A stretch of DNA of 64,000 bases from Bacteroidales bacterium (GCA_024401395.1 JAKSLD010000017.1:17611-81610), one strand, 5' to 3'; shown: positions 41,386 to 52,082, counted from the stretch's first letter. Numbers and translations are program-made. The notes: a model not told the origin generated them from the sequence alone.

Positions 41386-44300
41386 ATGTGTTCTAGATAT
41401 ACGATACTGACATACGTTGCTATATTGGTTGCAATTACCTCGTTGATTGGCTGTTCGTCTGATAATGATACCGACATTGAGCTTCCAATTATTGATAAAG
41501 AGTGTTATCAGCAAGCCTCTAACATTAGTAATCAGAAAGTAACGGCCATAGCGGAGGATACGCTTGGACAGATATGGGTAGGTACGTTTAGAGGCTTGAA
41601 CAGACTGGATAGTAGGGATATTTTTCAATATTATTCGAGTACCACTGATACGCTCACTATATGCGATAACCAGATAACGGATGTTATCTGTGACTCTAAA
41701 GGAAAGATGTGGGTTGCTACGGTGGATGGTGTAAGCTATCATACTGAGCAAGATAACTTCAGACGCATCAAGGTATCAAACAAGCTTATTGCTCGTCAGT
41801 TGGTGGAGACCCGTAATGGGAAGATTCTTGCTAACCAATACTCTTGTATATCAGAATATAAGCCAGCGTTGAACGTATTTGAGCCTGTAATTGAAAACTG
41901 TGGCGATCTGGCAGGAGTCAGCCGTGCGTATGTAGATGACTCTAATTTGCTTTGGGTGGTGAACAGTAAATCAGTGCTATGTTATGATATAGAGACATAT
42001 AAGCAACTTGATGCTATTGAATTGGGGGCTGTCTATTCGTCGTATATGACGCAAAACGGCATTATCTGGATAGGAACTGACAAGGGGTTGAAGATTGTAG
42101 ATACAAGGCAGCGGTCTTTTTCAAGCATCCCTATGGCTATTGCGAACCATGCTTCGTTGCAAAGTATACCTATTATGTCGATCTGCGAGGAGAGGAATGG
42201 TAATGTGATACTGATTAATGCAGCTGACCAGGCTTTCTATTTTACACCTAGCAATGGCGGTAAGGTATATGCGTATGGCGAAAAAGAGTTTCCTATAGAT
42301 GTGCCATTAGCGAATATCAGTAAGCTACTCATTGATACACAGCAGAATATATGGTTGGGTTCTCTTGACCAGGGATTGAGTGTCATATATAAGGACCGTA
42401 GAAGATTCAATAGAGACCACCATCTGAGACAGAAGATGCAGGGGAAGTCGGTTATCGCGCTTACGACGGATAAGGAGGATAATCTATGGATTACTACATT
42501 ATATGATGGGGTATGGGTAAGACTGCATGATTCGCATGAAGTGATACAGACCAACATAGAGGATCTGCTTGCAAAGATTCCGAATAGGACTAAGCCAAAT
42601 AAGATACAGTTGGCAGCATCTAACTGGTCGACTGGAATACACTACATTTTTGTAGATCGTGATAACTATCTATGGATGGCTGGGGTAGATAGGCTGTATA
42701 AGGTAAAGCATACGGGTAAGGGCGTAGTAAAGATTGAGGAGTCTTTTGACGTACGTGTCCCTATGTGCATAAATCAAGATGAGCAAGGGACTATATGGGT
42801 AGGTACATCTTCGCCATATGTATATGCTAAAAGGGAGTCGGAAGATAAGTTTACTGTAGTGCAGCTGGATGTTAGCGCATACACTTTTACTACAGGTATG
42901 GAGGTGATGAAGGACGGCAGTATGCTTGTAGTTTCATTCTCTAACAAGATACAGATCATCACACTGCAAAACAGACAGACAGGTGTGCTGAATGTTGCGG
43001 ATGCAGATTACAAGCGATGTATTCCAAGGAGTTCGTTCATACCTACCGCAACTTACATAGACGGAAACGGAGATATTTGGATAGGTACAATATGTAATGG
43101 ACTATTGCATTATGACATACAAAGGATGTGTCTCGAACCTATACCAGGGGCGCCTTGTAATGATATATCGGGAATAGAACAGGACATATATGGCAATCTG
43201 TGGGTCAGTACGCAGAATGGCCTGGGGTGTTATGATATCAGGAACAAGCGTTTTACGACGTTCTCAATGGCTGACGGAACTGACGGGAACCAGTATTACG
43301 ACCGCGCGTCGTGTAAACTCAAAGATGGTACACTTGTGTTCGGTGGTACGCATGGCCTGACATTCTTCAACCCTATGGATATACAGACCAATAGGAAATC
43401 TGCTATTATCTTCCAGAATCTGATGGTCAACAACCAGATGGTACGCCCACAAGACAATGGAATACTGGAAAAAGCGTTGTGTCTGACGCAGGAGTTGTCG
43501 CTGAAACACGATCAGAATAATATCAATATTGGTTTCTCGTTGCTCGATTTCTGCCCGAATCCAAGAGTCAGATATAGATACAAGATGGAAGGGTATGATA
43601 AACAATGGACAGAAAGTGGGCACAATCATTCTGCTACATACAATAATCTGCCTCCTGGAGAATATACGTTTAAGGTCGAAGCGACATCGGGTAATGATAA
43701 TTATGTCGTGGCGTCTAAGTGCGTAAAAATTGATATTATTTCAGCCCCATGGCTTTCGTGGTGGGCTATGCTGGCTTATTTCCTAATAGCCATTATTCTG
43801 ATTTCTTACATAGTGATTGCGCGTACGAGAGTAATAAAATCCAGAGAGAATATGAAGCGTGCGTTGCTGGATAAAGACCATGAGCAGAAGATAAACCATA
43901 TGAATATGTCGTTCTTCGCAAATGTCAGCCATGAGTTCCGTACACCACTTACCATGATTTCTGGCCCGTTGGCGCAGATACAGCAAAGCAAAGACTTGTC
44001 ACAGCAAAACAGTCAGCTGTTGCAGATAATATCCCGTAATGTCGACCGTATGTTGAGACTGGTGAACCAGCTGATGGATTTTGGGAAGTTGGATAACGAT
44101 ATGCTTAGGCTTGAGGTCTCAGCGGTAGATATCAGCTCGCAGCTCAATCATATTGTGGAGATATTCAAGATAAATGCCATGGAAAAGAATATATCATTCC
44201 GTACCTATGGCATAGAGGAAGAGCTGATAGCATGGATAGATGTTGACAAGTTGGAAAAAATAGTCAATAATCTGCTTGGTAATGCCATTAAGTTTACACC

Positions 44301-45480
44301 GCAAGGTGGTACGATACAGCTTGGTGTTGATATTCTTAGTGAGATGCAGGCTGACAAGGTGCTGCCAAAGTCGGAATTAAAGAGAGCTGCCCACTACATC
44401 TGCTTGCAAGTAGTGGATAGTGGGGTAGGGTTGCCTGAAGACAGCATAGAGCAGATATTTGACAGATACTATCAAGTAAGCAATAACTCAGTGGCGCACG
44501 CTTCTCTTGGTACTGGCATTGGCTTGTACTACGCTCGAGGTCTGGCTAGATTGCATCATGGTTGGTTGTATGCTGAGAATAGAAAGGACAAGCAGGGGTC
44601 TGTATTTACGTGTATTCTCCCTATGTCGAGAGATGTGTACTCTTCAGAGGAGATAGTTGATGCGGAAGAGAAACAACATAAGAAGTTCCCAATAGTAAAA
44701 GAAGATGTAACGCCAGTCGCTGGAGCTAGGAGCGAGACAACGATTATGGTCGTTGATGACGATACTGAAGTGGCACATTATCTAAAGACGCTGCTTTCTC
44801 CGCAATATAATGTGATATGTAAATTCGACGTCGACAGTGCGTTGACAGCTATTAATGATCAGTTGCCTGATATCGTACTTAGTGATGTAGTTATGCCGAA
44901 CAAAGACGGGTATGAGCTTTGTCGGACTATCAAAGAGGATGTGCAGATTTGCCATGTACCTGTGATTCTGGTAACGGCACGAGGCGCAATCGAAAATCAG
45001 GTTGAAGGTCTTAAGATAGGTGCTGATGCGTATGTGCCAAAGCCTTTTGACCCTTCATATCTGATGGCGCTCATTCAGTCGCTGTTGAAGAACAGGGAGC
45101 GCCAGCGTCAGGTATTGTCCAATGCAACTCAGACAGACACGATAGAGGAGGATGTGCTGACTCCGCAGGATAGTGCCTTTATGAGTAATCTGTATAACCT
45201 TATGGAGGCAGAATTGAGCGATTCCGAACTGGATGTAACACGAATGGCTGAAAAGTTGAATATGTCGCGTACTAAGTTCTATTATAAGGTTAAGGCACTG
45301 ACTGGCGAAGCTCCAGGTGTTTTCTTCAAGACATATAAGCTTAATAGAGCAGCCGAGTTGTTGAAGGAAGGACAGTATAATGTTTCTGAGGTGGCAGTGA
45401 AGACAGGCTTCGGTACTTTGTCGCACTTCTCTACAAGTTTCAAGAAGAGATTTGGAGTAGCACCAACAGGTTATAGATAA
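41386..45480 (+). CDS. Hybrid two-component system sensor/regulator of the PUL
   Basis: This 1364-residue one-protein signalling chain has a signal sequence with Cys23 (LIGCSS), periplasmic propeller repeats (about 40-680; motifs like GQIWVGTFRGLNRLD), a Y_Y_Y domain (about 700-785) and a membrane helix (about 790-812). HisKA follows with H-box SHEFRTPLTM (His near 849), then HATPase (LLGNAIKFT, GTGIGLYYA), a receiver (MVVDDD, phospho-Asp near 1166 in VLSDVVMP) and an AraC-type DNA-binding domain (about 1250-1364). All motifs are intact. In Bacteroidetes such proteins bind an oligosaccharide in the periplasm and switch on the neighbouring susCD genes. Confidence 0.96.
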   Translation: MCSRYTILTYVAILVAITSLIGCSSDNDTDIELPIIDKECYQQASNISNQKVTAIAEDTLGQIWVGTFRGLNRLDSRDIFQYYSSTTDTLTICDNQITDVICDSKGKMWVATVDGVSYHTEQDNFRRIKVSNKLIARQLVETRNGKILANQYSCISEYKPALNVFEPVIENCGDLAGVSRAYVDDSNLLWVVNSKSVLCYDIETYKQLDAIELGAVYSSYMTQNGIIWIGTDKGLKIVDTRQRSFSSIPMAIANHASLQSIPIMSICEERNGNVILINAADQAFYFTPSNGGKVYAYGEKEFPIDVPLANISKLLIDTQQNIWLGSLDQGLSVIYKDRRRFNRDHHLRQKMQGKSVIALTTDKEDNLWITTLYDGVWVRLHDSHEVIQTNIEDLLAKIPNRTKPNKIQLAASNWSTGIHYIFVDRDNYLWMAGVDRLYKVKHTGKGVVKIEESFDVRVPMCINQDEQGTIWVGTSSPYVYAKRESEDKFTVVQLDVSAYTFTTGMEVMKDGSMLVVSFSNKIQIITLQNRQTGVLNVADADYKRCIPRSSFIPTATYIDGNGDIWIGTICNGLLHYDIQRMCLEPIPGAPCNDISGIEQDIYGNLWVSTQNGLGCYDIRNKRFTTFSMADGTDGNQYYDRASCKLKDGTLVFGGTHGLTFFNPMDIQTNRKSAIIFQNLMVNNQMVRPQDNGILEKALCLTQELSLKHDQNNINIGFSLLDFCPNPRVRYRYKMEGYDKQWTESGHNHSATYNNLPPGEYTFKVEATSGNDNYVVASKCVKIDIISAPWLSWWAMLAYFLIAIILISYIVIARTRVIKSRENMKRALLDKDHEQKINHMNMSFFANVSHEFRTPLTMISGPLAQIQQSKDLSQQNSQLLQIISRNVDRMLRLVNQLMDFGKLDNDMLRLEVSAVDISSQLNHIVEIFKINAMEKNISFRTYGIEEELIAWIDVDKLEKIVNNLLGNAIKFTPQGGTIQLGVDILSEMQADKVLPKSELKRAAHYICLQVVDSGVGLPEDSIEQIFDRYYQVSNNSVAHASLGTGIGLYYARGLARLHHGWLYAENRKDKQGSVFTCILPMSRDVYSSEEIVDAEEKQHKKFPIVKEDVTPVAGARSETTIMVVDDDTEVAHYLKTLLSPQYNVICKFDVDSALTAINDQLPDIVLSDVVMPNKDGYELCRTIKEDVQICHVPVILVTARGAIENQVEGLKIGADAYVPKPFDPSYLMALIQSLLKNRERQRQVLSNATQTDTIEEDVLTPQDSAFMSNLYNLMEAELSDSELDVTRMAEKLNMSRTKFYYKVKALTGEAPGVFFKTYKLNRAAELLKEGQYNVSEVAVKTGFGTLSHFSTSFKKRFGVAPTGYR

Positions 45481-45517
45481 TAGTAGTATGCAATTCAAAT
45501 AAGTCATGGAATGATAT

Positions 45518-45553
45518 GAGGTTGGGTCAATATTACTGACACAGCCTCTTTTT
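45518..45553 (+). terminator. Terminator of the hybrid regulator gene
   Basis: GAGGTTGGGTCA and TGACACAGCCTC pair with one mismatch and one G-T, followed by five T. The stem is a close relative of the one at 33477-33505. Confidence 0.8.
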
Positions 45554-45565
45554 ATTCTTGTCATT

Positions 45566-45617
45566 TGAAAAAAATTACGATGAACAAAGGTGCTCTATAG
45601 GTCTAGCATAAGACCAT
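45566..45617 (-). repeat. Short interspersed repeat (11-nt array plus box) before susC
   Basis: On the plus strand: A-tract, TTACGATGAA (45575-45584), then units at 45585, 45596 and 45607. The unit CTAGACCTATA (minus) is the same as at 33419. From 45618 to 45858 only a -7-like TATTTTTG (45728-45735) stands out. Confidence 0.78.
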
Positions 45618-45858
45618 TCCTGATTTTGATACACTCTTATGTCGTATTTTCTTTGCACTGTTAAACAGAATTTAACAACAATATGACTCTCTTATGGTCG
45701 AAAAGGGACTATAAAACCGCTTTTTTGTATTTTTGAGCAATAATTTGAACAATTCCATAAACACAATTTAACAATCTAGCAATACTATAGAACATTTGAA
45801 AAAGTAATTCTTACATATAGGTTGCAATTTTGCATTGTCTAACAAACCTAATTCAAGT

Positions 45859-48800
45859 ATGAAAAGGATTACTAATTATTTAATGATGCTACTTGTATTA
45901 GTTCTAGTTGGTACCACGTCCGCATTTGCACAGTCAAATATGGATGTTTCAGGTACTATATTAGATAATGCAGGTGTTCCAATGGTAGGTGTTACCGTAA
46001 TGGAACAGGGAACAACCAATGGTACAGTAACAGACCTCGATGGTAACTACTCCATCAAAGTACCTCAGGGCGCTACTCTCATTTTTTCTTTCATTGGCTA
46101 TAACCCACAAGAAGTTATAGTTAATGATTCAAAAATCAATGTTACACTCTTAGAGGAATTAAAGGACCTCGATGAAATTGTCGTTGTAGGTTATGGCGTT
46201 CAGAAAAAGAGTTCTGTAACTGGCGCTGTAAGCCAAGTAAAGAGCGAAGACATGCAGGCTCGTACTATCACGAATGCAAATCAAGCTCTACAAGGTAAGA
46301 CGGCAGGTGTTCAGGTGCTGAGTTCATCTGCAAAGCCAGGTGCAAGTCCATCTGTGCGTATTCGTGGTATCGGTTCGAATGGCGACTCTTCTCCTCTCTA
46401 TGTTGTTGACGGACGTATCGCTAGTGACATCGGCGGCATTGACCCAAACGACATTGAGTCGATGGAGGTTCTCAAGGATGGTGCTTCGGCAGCTATCTAT
46501 GGTGCATCTGCTGGTAACGGCGTTATCCTTATTACTACAAAGAGGGGTAAAGGAGATGGCAAGATCTCATATGACTTCCAGCTAACTCGTCAAAAGATCG
46601 GCCGTGTTCCACAGGTAATGAATGCAGAGGAGTTTATGCAATACTTCATCGATGGTGGCATCATCGGCAAGGAGACTTTCTACAACAACTGGGACTTCAA
46701 GACCAACACCAATTGGGTTGACGCTGCTTTCGAGACAAGCACCATGAAGCACCACAATGTTACTTTCCAGGCAGGTTCTGACAAAGGCTCTCTCTACCTT
46801 TCAATGTCTTACCTTAATAATGATGGTATCGTGATTGGCTCTGCCGACAACTATCGTCGTCTTACAGGTATGATTAACGCTAACTGGAATATCAAATCTT
46901 GGCTCGAGATTTCTACCAACAACCAGATTGAGCACTACAAGAGCCAGTCGGTTGCAGAAGGTTCTGAGTATGGTTCACTCTTATCTTCGGTTCTTCAACT
47001 CGACCCTCTTACCAAGGTAACATATACTGTTGATGATATGCCTGACAATATGCGCGATATCCTCAACAACTCGGAGATTGGCGAGCTTCTTAGCGATGGC
47101 AAGGGTAACTATTATGGCATTTCACCTTTCGTTACTCTCGAGAATGTCAACCCACTTATAATGCGTGACAACTCGTTTACCAAGAGTCGTGGCTACAATA
47201 TCAATGGTACCACTTCTTTGGTTTTCAAGCCTATCAACGAACTTGTTGTTACTTCTCGTCTCGGCTACCGTCTCTCTGGTTCTGAATCATACGGTGTTGG
47301 CAAGGACTACTACGCTAACGACCAGGCTCACCAGAACTACATCAGCCTCAACGCCAGCGCATATGCCCCTACATACTATCAGTGGGAGAATTTCGCTAAC
47401 TACATGCGCGATTTCAATGGCCACAATGTTAGCCTCATGATCGGTAGCTCGTTCAGCGAAAGTCGTAGCTTCGGCGTATCTGGCAGCAAGAATGGAAAGG
47501 ACAAGTCTAAGGACGAGACTACTGGCGAAGTTACAGAGCGTGACCTCGGCGTCATGAAAGATGATCCTCTTTTCTGGTACTTTGCTTATGCTACTTCTAC
47601 TGCTATCAAGAATGTTAGCGGTGGTGAACCTAGTTATACAAAGAAACTTGCTTACTTCGGTCGTTTGAGCTACGATTACCTTGGTCGCTATATGGCTCAG
47701 TTCTCTCTACGTGCCGATGCAGCTGATAGCAGTGTTCTTCCTATCGACAAGCGCTGGGGTTACTTCCCTGCAGCATCTCTCGGCTGGACAGTAAGCCAGG
47801 AGAACTTCATGGATAACACAAGAGCATGGCTTGACATGTTGAAGGTACGTGCATCTTGGGGACAGAATGGTTCTGTTGCTTCTCTCGGTGGGTATAGCTA
47901 CGCTAACGTTATCGCATCGTCTGGTAACTATCCTACAACAAATAGTGGTAACTTCGGCTACATCACTGGATATGCTCCAAGTAGCACTGGTAACGATGAG
48001 CTTAAATGGGAGACTTCTGAGCAGGTTAACTTCGGTATTGATGCCCGTTTCCTCAATAGTCGTCTCACTTTGACTGCCGACTACTTCAAGAAAAAGACTA
48101 AGGACCTTATCGTATCAGGTATCACACCTTCTACAGTTGTAGGTAATACAGCATCTCCTGTCAATGCAGGTGATATCGAAAACAAGGGTCTCGAGGTTGA
48201 AGTTGGCTGGCAAGATCATATCGGCGATTTCAGCTATGGTGTTCGTGCTAACATCGCAACCCTCAAGAATGAGGTTACTTACATTCACCCAACTCTTAAG
48301 GATGGTATCGGTGGTGCTTCTTTCCACACTTATGGTACTATCACTCGTTTCGAAGTTGGTAACCCAGCTTGGTATTTCTATGGATACAAGTTCAAAGGTA
48401 TCAACAAGGAGACTGGTAACCCAGAGTTCTATGATATCAACAATGATGGTGATATCAACGACAACGACCGTACTAATATAGGTAAGGGTATGGCAGACTT
48501 CACTTACGGTATGACAATCACTGCTGGCTGGAAGGGCTTCGACTTTATCGTCTTCGGTACTGGTTCTGCTGGCAACGATATCTACTGTTGCCTCAACCGT
48601 AGCGACAAGAGCGTAAATAAGCTCAAGGATTTCGTTGATGATCGTTGGACACCAACAAATACTAATGGCACCAAGCCACGAGCAGGTGCTAATGATATGG
48701 ATAAGTACATGACTTCTGACGCAAGCGTATTCAGTGGCAACTACTTCAAGATTAAGCAGATTCAGCTTGGCTACAACTTGCCTAAGAACATCCTTAAAAA

Positions 48801-48972
48801 GTTCCAGATTGAAAATGTCCGTATCTATGGCTCTCTTGAAGACTACTTTACTTTCGCCAAGTATCCTGGCTTCGACCCAGAAGTAACTGGTGTAGGTTCT
48901 AGCCTCGGTGTTGATAAGGGTAGTTACCCTAACTCTAAGAAGGTTGTATTCGGCTTTAACGTTACATTCTAA
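45859..48972 (+). CDS. SusC/RagA-type TonB-dependent outer-membrane glycan transporter
   Basis: The 1037-residue protein starts at the ATG at 45859 (MKRITNYLMMLLVLVLVGTT); an upstream TTG is rejected because the signal peptide begins here. The order is: signal peptide (about 1-25), a carboxypeptidase-regulatory-like domain (about 30-105), the TonB box region (ELKDLDEIVVVGYG), a plug domain (about 115-230; SVRIRGIGSNGDSSPLYVVDG) and a 22-strand barrel to a terminal Phe. It imports oligosaccharides with energy from TonB/ExbBD, capped by SusD, whose gene follows 8 nt on. Confidence 0.97.
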   Translation: MKRITNYLMMLLVLVLVGTTSAFAQSNMDVSGTILDNAGVPMVGVTVMEQGTTNGTVTDLDGNYSIKVPQGATLIFSFIGYNPQEVIVNDSKINVTLLEELKDLDEIVVVGYGVQKKSSVTGAVSQVKSEDMQARTITNANQALQGKTAGVQVLSSSAKPGASPSVRIRGIGSNGDSSPLYVVDGRIASDIGGIDPNDIESMEVLKDGASAAIYGASAGNGVILITTKRGKGDGKISYDFQLTRQKIGRVPQVMNAEEFMQYFIDGGIIGKETFYNNWDFKTNTNWVDAAFETSTMKHHNVTFQAGSDKGSLYLSMSYLNNDGIVIGSADNYRRLTGMINANWNIKSWLEISTNNQIEHYKSQSVAEGSEYGSLLSSVLQLDPLTKVTYTVDDMPDNMRDILNNSEIGELLSDGKGNYYGISPFVTLENVNPLIMRDNSFTKSRGYNINGTTSLVFKPINELVVTSRLGYRLSGSESYGVGKDYYANDQAHQNYISLNASAYAPTYYQWENFANYMRDFNGHNVSLMIGSSFSESRSFGVSGSKNGKDKSKDETTGEVTERDLGVMKDDPLFWYFAYATSTAIKNVSGGEPSYTKKLAYFGRLSYDYLGRYMAQFSLRADAADSSVLPIDKRWGYFPAASLGWTVSQENFMDNTRAWLDMLKVRASWGQNGSVASLGGYSYANVIASSGNYPTTNSGNFGYITGYAPSSTGNDELKWETSEQVNFGIDARFLNSRLTLTADYFKKKTKDLIVSGITPSTVVGNTASPVNAGDIENKGLEVEVGWQDHIGDFSYGVRANIATLKNEVTYIHPTLKDGIGGASFHTYGTITRFEVGNPAWYFYGYKFKGINKETGNPEFYDINNDGDINDNDRTNIGKGMADFTYGMTITAGWKGFDFIVFGTGSAGNDIYCCLNRSDKSVNKLKDFVDDRWTPTNTNGTKPRAGANDMDKYMTSDASVFSGNYFKIKQIQLGYNLPKNILKKFQIENVRIYGSLEDYFTFAKYPGFDPEVTGVGSSLGVDKGSYPNSKKVVFGFNVTF

Positions 48973-48980
48973 TTCATCAA

Positions 48981-50558
48981 ATGATTATGAAGCTAAATAA
49001 GATATCTATGTTCGCCGCAGGACTCTGTTGTATGGGCCTTACAATGGGTTGCGCCGACGAACTCGAAATAGCACAGCATGGTGTCTTGAATTATGAGACA
49101 TACTATCAGACTGACGATGATGCGCAGGCAGCTACTGCAGCCATCTATCTTGAGATGAGAGGCCTCGCTTACAACTATCTCATCGCCAAGAACAGCCTTA
49201 CAGACGATTTTTGGGCTGCAGGTGGTTCACGAAACGACAATGCTAGTTTTGAACAGCTCAACGAGTTCACTTTTGGTTCCGATCAGGATCTTCTTCAGGG
49301 TATGTTCGAGTCTTACTATAAGCTTGTTTACAAGGCTAACGTAGTTCTCGGCCATGTATCTGGCGACTCTGAAACTATTAAACGTTGTCTCGCCGAAGCT
49401 AGGGTATTCCGCGCATTCGCATACTTCGAGCTTACTACTATGTGGGGTAATCCTCCTATTGTTGACCACGAGCTCACCCCTTCAGAGTATGCATGTCCTA
49501 ACGGTTCAACCGAGGAACTTTGGAAACTCATCGAGTCAGACCTTAATGAAGCTATCAAAAGCGGTGCTCTCGTAAGCAAGACAGGCCTTAATGACAAAGC
49601 CACTTGGCAAGTTACTAAAGAGTTCGCTCAGGCACTCCTAGGTAAGGCATATCTTTGGCAGGGAAAGAATTCTGAGGCTGCAGCTCAGCTTGACGCAGTT
49701 ATCTCTTCTGGCAAGTATGCTCTCTACGATGGTGAATATGAGAATGTAATTCAATTCTGCGCTAAGAACAACTGCGAAAGCCTCTTTGAGACTATCCGTG
49801 TTGACGACTCTAACAACACTTTCGACAACTGGGATTTCTGCGGTGCAATGGTTCGCTGGCGTCTAGATGTTATGGAGACTACTGCTGAGTTCGACGCAAT
49901 ATTCGGCACAAGTCAGAACTATGGTTTCTTGGCTCCAACTAAGAGCCTCTACGACGATTTCGTAAATGTCGAGGGTGTCGATGGTTACCGTCTCAACCAG
50001 ACTATGAAGACATACGAGCAGATGAAGGAAATCGGTATGTCTCTCAAGCCAGGTAATACTGTAATTAACGAGGGTTACTTTATGTGGAAGTGGCGCGTAG
50101 GTATCGACGCTTGTCCAGGTGCTGGCTACGGTTTCTGCTACACCAACAACTTCCGTTGGATGCGTCTCGCCGAGGTTTATCTCATGGCGGCTGAGGCTCA
50201 TCTCGCTACTGGCAACTCTTCGAAGTGCGACGAATACATGAATATCATCCGTACACGTGCTAAGGCTCCTACTAAGACAGGATACACACTTGCTGACATA
50301 CAGACTGAGAAACGTCTAGAACTTTGTGGCGAGAGCGTTCGCTTTCAGGATATGCTACGTTGGGGTATCGCTTACGACCGCATGAAGGACCAGGGTAAGA
50401 ACAACCCTCAACTTCAGTCTAACGGCGAGGTTAAGTATGTTGTTTACAACAACGACGCTACCAAGTTCGGATTCAAACAGGGTAAGCACGAACATCTCCC
50501 TTACCCACAGACCGAGATCGACCTCAACTCAGCTATCAATCAGAACCCAGGCTGGTAA
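48981..50558 (+). CDS. SusD/RagB-type glycan-binding lipoprotein
   Basis: The 525-residue protein has a lipoprotein signal with Cys24 (GLTMGC). The fold is helical with the TPR-like SusD pattern: FRAFAYFELTTMWGNPPIVDHELT near residue 145, the RWMRLAEVYLMAAEAHL stretch in the second half, and the ending PYPQTEIDLNSAINQNPGW, typical for the family. It forms the lid of the SusC transporter. A second ATG at 48987 is an equally good start. Confidence 0.96.
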   Translation: MIMKLNKISMFAAGLCCMGLTMGCADELEIAQHGVLNYETYYQTDDDAQAATAAIYLEMRGLAYNYLIAKNSLTDDFWAAGGSRNDNASFEQLNEFTFGSDQDLLQGMFESYYKLVYKANVVLGHVSGDSETIKRCLAEARVFRAFAYFELTTMWGNPPIVDHELTPSEYACPNGSTEELWKLIESDLNEAIKSGALVSKTGLNDKATWQVTKEFAQALLGKAYLWQGKNSEAAAQLDAVISSGKYALYDGEYENVIQFCAKNNCESLFETIRVDDSNNTFDNWDFCGAMVRWRLDVMETTAEFDAIFGTSQNYGFLAPTKSLYDDFVNVEGVDGYRLNQTMKTYEQMKEIGMSLKPGNTVINEGYFMWKWRVGIDACPGAGYGFCYTNNFRWMRLAEVYLMAAEAHLATGNSSKCDEYMNIIRTRAKAPTKTGYTLADIQTEKRLELCGESVRFQDMLRWGIAYDRMKDQGKNNPQLQSNGEVKYVVYNNDATKFGFKQGKHEHLPYPQTEIDLNSAINQNPGW

Positions 50559-50587
50559 TTTGTTTAATTCATTAAATCGTAATTTTT

Positions 50588-51985
50588 ATGAAACGATATA
50601 AATATTCAGCACTTATCCTTGCTTCGGCACTGTTCATGAGTGGTATCACCACTTCATGCGACGAAACGGATGACGCTATAAGCGACTTGCAGGGGCTTTT
50701 TGAAGCTCCTACCAATCTTGATATCACTGGGGCAACATTGGCCGACAAGACTAAAAATGACCAGTTGCGTACTTTCTCTGTTGACTTCGCAACAGCTCAG
50801 GGTCAGAATGCACATCTCGTACTTGTAGCCAATAAGTATTTTATTGCTTCCAATGGTTACACATACGCTCCTGCTTCTACAGCAAAGAACGGCAACTTCA
50901 CCGATGGTTCTACAATCAATGGCAAGGCTATCGTAGATGGTACTTTCGCTCTCGCAGCTGATGGCGATAACATAACTATCTCTCGTTGCTCTCTATTTGC
51001 TTCGGATGGCTCGGCTTTCCGGCTCCAGGGGGCTGCTGTCTTAGCTTTCGAGCCAGACGATCCTACTGTATTGACTATCAAGCCTGTTTACAACATGGAT
51101 GGTTCTCAGTCTCTCTATCAGCTCAACGCTGATGGTACAGCAACCATCACTTTCACTACTGGTGGGTATACTGAGGAATTCGATATGACAACTTATCAGA
51201 ATGTATACAAAGGTGAGGGCAATGATCTTCAGGTTGTATTCAAGCTCAACAATGGCAAACTTACTCCAGGTACTTACGCACCTAACACTGGCTACGTTGC
51301 TGGCTATACTTTCTTGAACGATGCTTATACAGCATGGGGTATCCCTGCTTTCGAGGACTATGCTGGCACTCTCTGGTACACTATCGAGAATGGTGCTAAG
51401 ACTCCATCTCTAGTTACTAGCGGCGACTTCATCGTTACTAAGAATGGTCCTATGTACTCTATCCTCATCGACCAGGGTAAGGGTGGCATATACGCAGAAT
51501 TCAAGGGTTCTATCGGCGACCTCGACCCAGATGGTAGTAGCGCAGGTACTCTTGTTCAGATGACATCTTGCGTCGGTGTTGCTAACTATGCACAGCTTGG
51601 TTGGACTGGACTCATTGACATCCAACTCGCAAATGGCGACGTTACTGCATCTACTGACCCTGCAACTTATCAGACAACTTACGAAGGTAATGGCGACTTC
51701 ATTCAGATCGAAGTATATAGCCAGCAGGGTGTAGGAACTCTTGCTCGTGGCACATACGAAATCGCTGACGACTCTTCATTCGGTGAAATGAAGTTCAAGG
51801 CTGGTGGCGTAGGCATGTATGGAGATGGCGGTACTTTTGTTAAGCCTGTCGTTAACGGACAGCTTGGCGAAGCTCAGTTCATCACCGAGGGTACTCTTAC
51901 TATCGAGGGTGAGGGTGATGATACCAAGATAACTCTCAACGCTGGAGACGTTACTTACATGTTTACTGGTAATATCGGATTATAA
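50588..51985 (+). CDS. PUL surface lipoprotein, putative glycan-binding protein
   Basis: The 465-residue protein has a lipoprotein signal with Cys24 (TTSCDE). The rest is beta-rich and low in Lys/Cys, and appears to have three repeated modules of about 140 residues; similar phrases recur, such as PGTYAPNTGY (about 230) and ARGTYEIADD (about 395). I do not recognise a named domain. By position, third after SusC and SusD, it is the likely SusE/F-type surface glycan-binding protein. A long hairpin follows its stop. Confidence 0.75.
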   Translation: MKRYKYSALILASALFMSGITTSCDETDDAISDLQGLFEAPTNLDITGATLADKTKNDQLRTFSVDFATAQGQNAHLVLVANKYFIASNGYTYAPASTAKNGNFTDGSTINGKAIVDGTFALAADGDNITISRCSLFASDGSAFRLQGAAVLAFEPDDPTVLTIKPVYNMDGSQSLYQLNADGTATITFTTGGYTEEFDMTTYQNVYKGEGNDLQVVFKLNNGKLTPGTYAPNTGYVAGYTFLNDAYTAWGIPAFEDYAGTLWYTIENGAKTPSLVTSGDFIVTKNGPMYSILIDQGKGGIYAEFKGSIGDLDPDGSSAGTLVQMTSCVGVANYAQLGWTGLIDIQLANGDVTASTDPATYQTTYEGNGDFIQIEVYSQQGVGTLARGTYEIADDSSFGEMKFKAGGVGMYGDGGTFVKPVVNGQLGEAQFITEGTLTIEGEGDDTKITLNAGDVTYMFTGNIGL

Positions 51986-51998
51986 TAAATAAAAAAAC

Positions 51999-52057
51999 AT
52001 TGCAAGAATTGACAACTAGTGCGTATTTTTGTCTCATTGTCGATTCTTGCAATTTTA
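51999..52057 (+). terminator. Long hairpin between the SusCD part and the esterase genes
   Basis: A 17-nt arm (51999-52015) pairs with 52037-52053 with one G-T pair, followed by TTTTATAA. The loop holds TATTTTTG (52024-52031), a -7-type box, so the site could end or thin out the SusCD transcript and also start a new one for the enzyme genes. Confidence 0.75.
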
Positions 52058-52082
52058 TAAAGAGTAAAAAAAACAATTTAAG

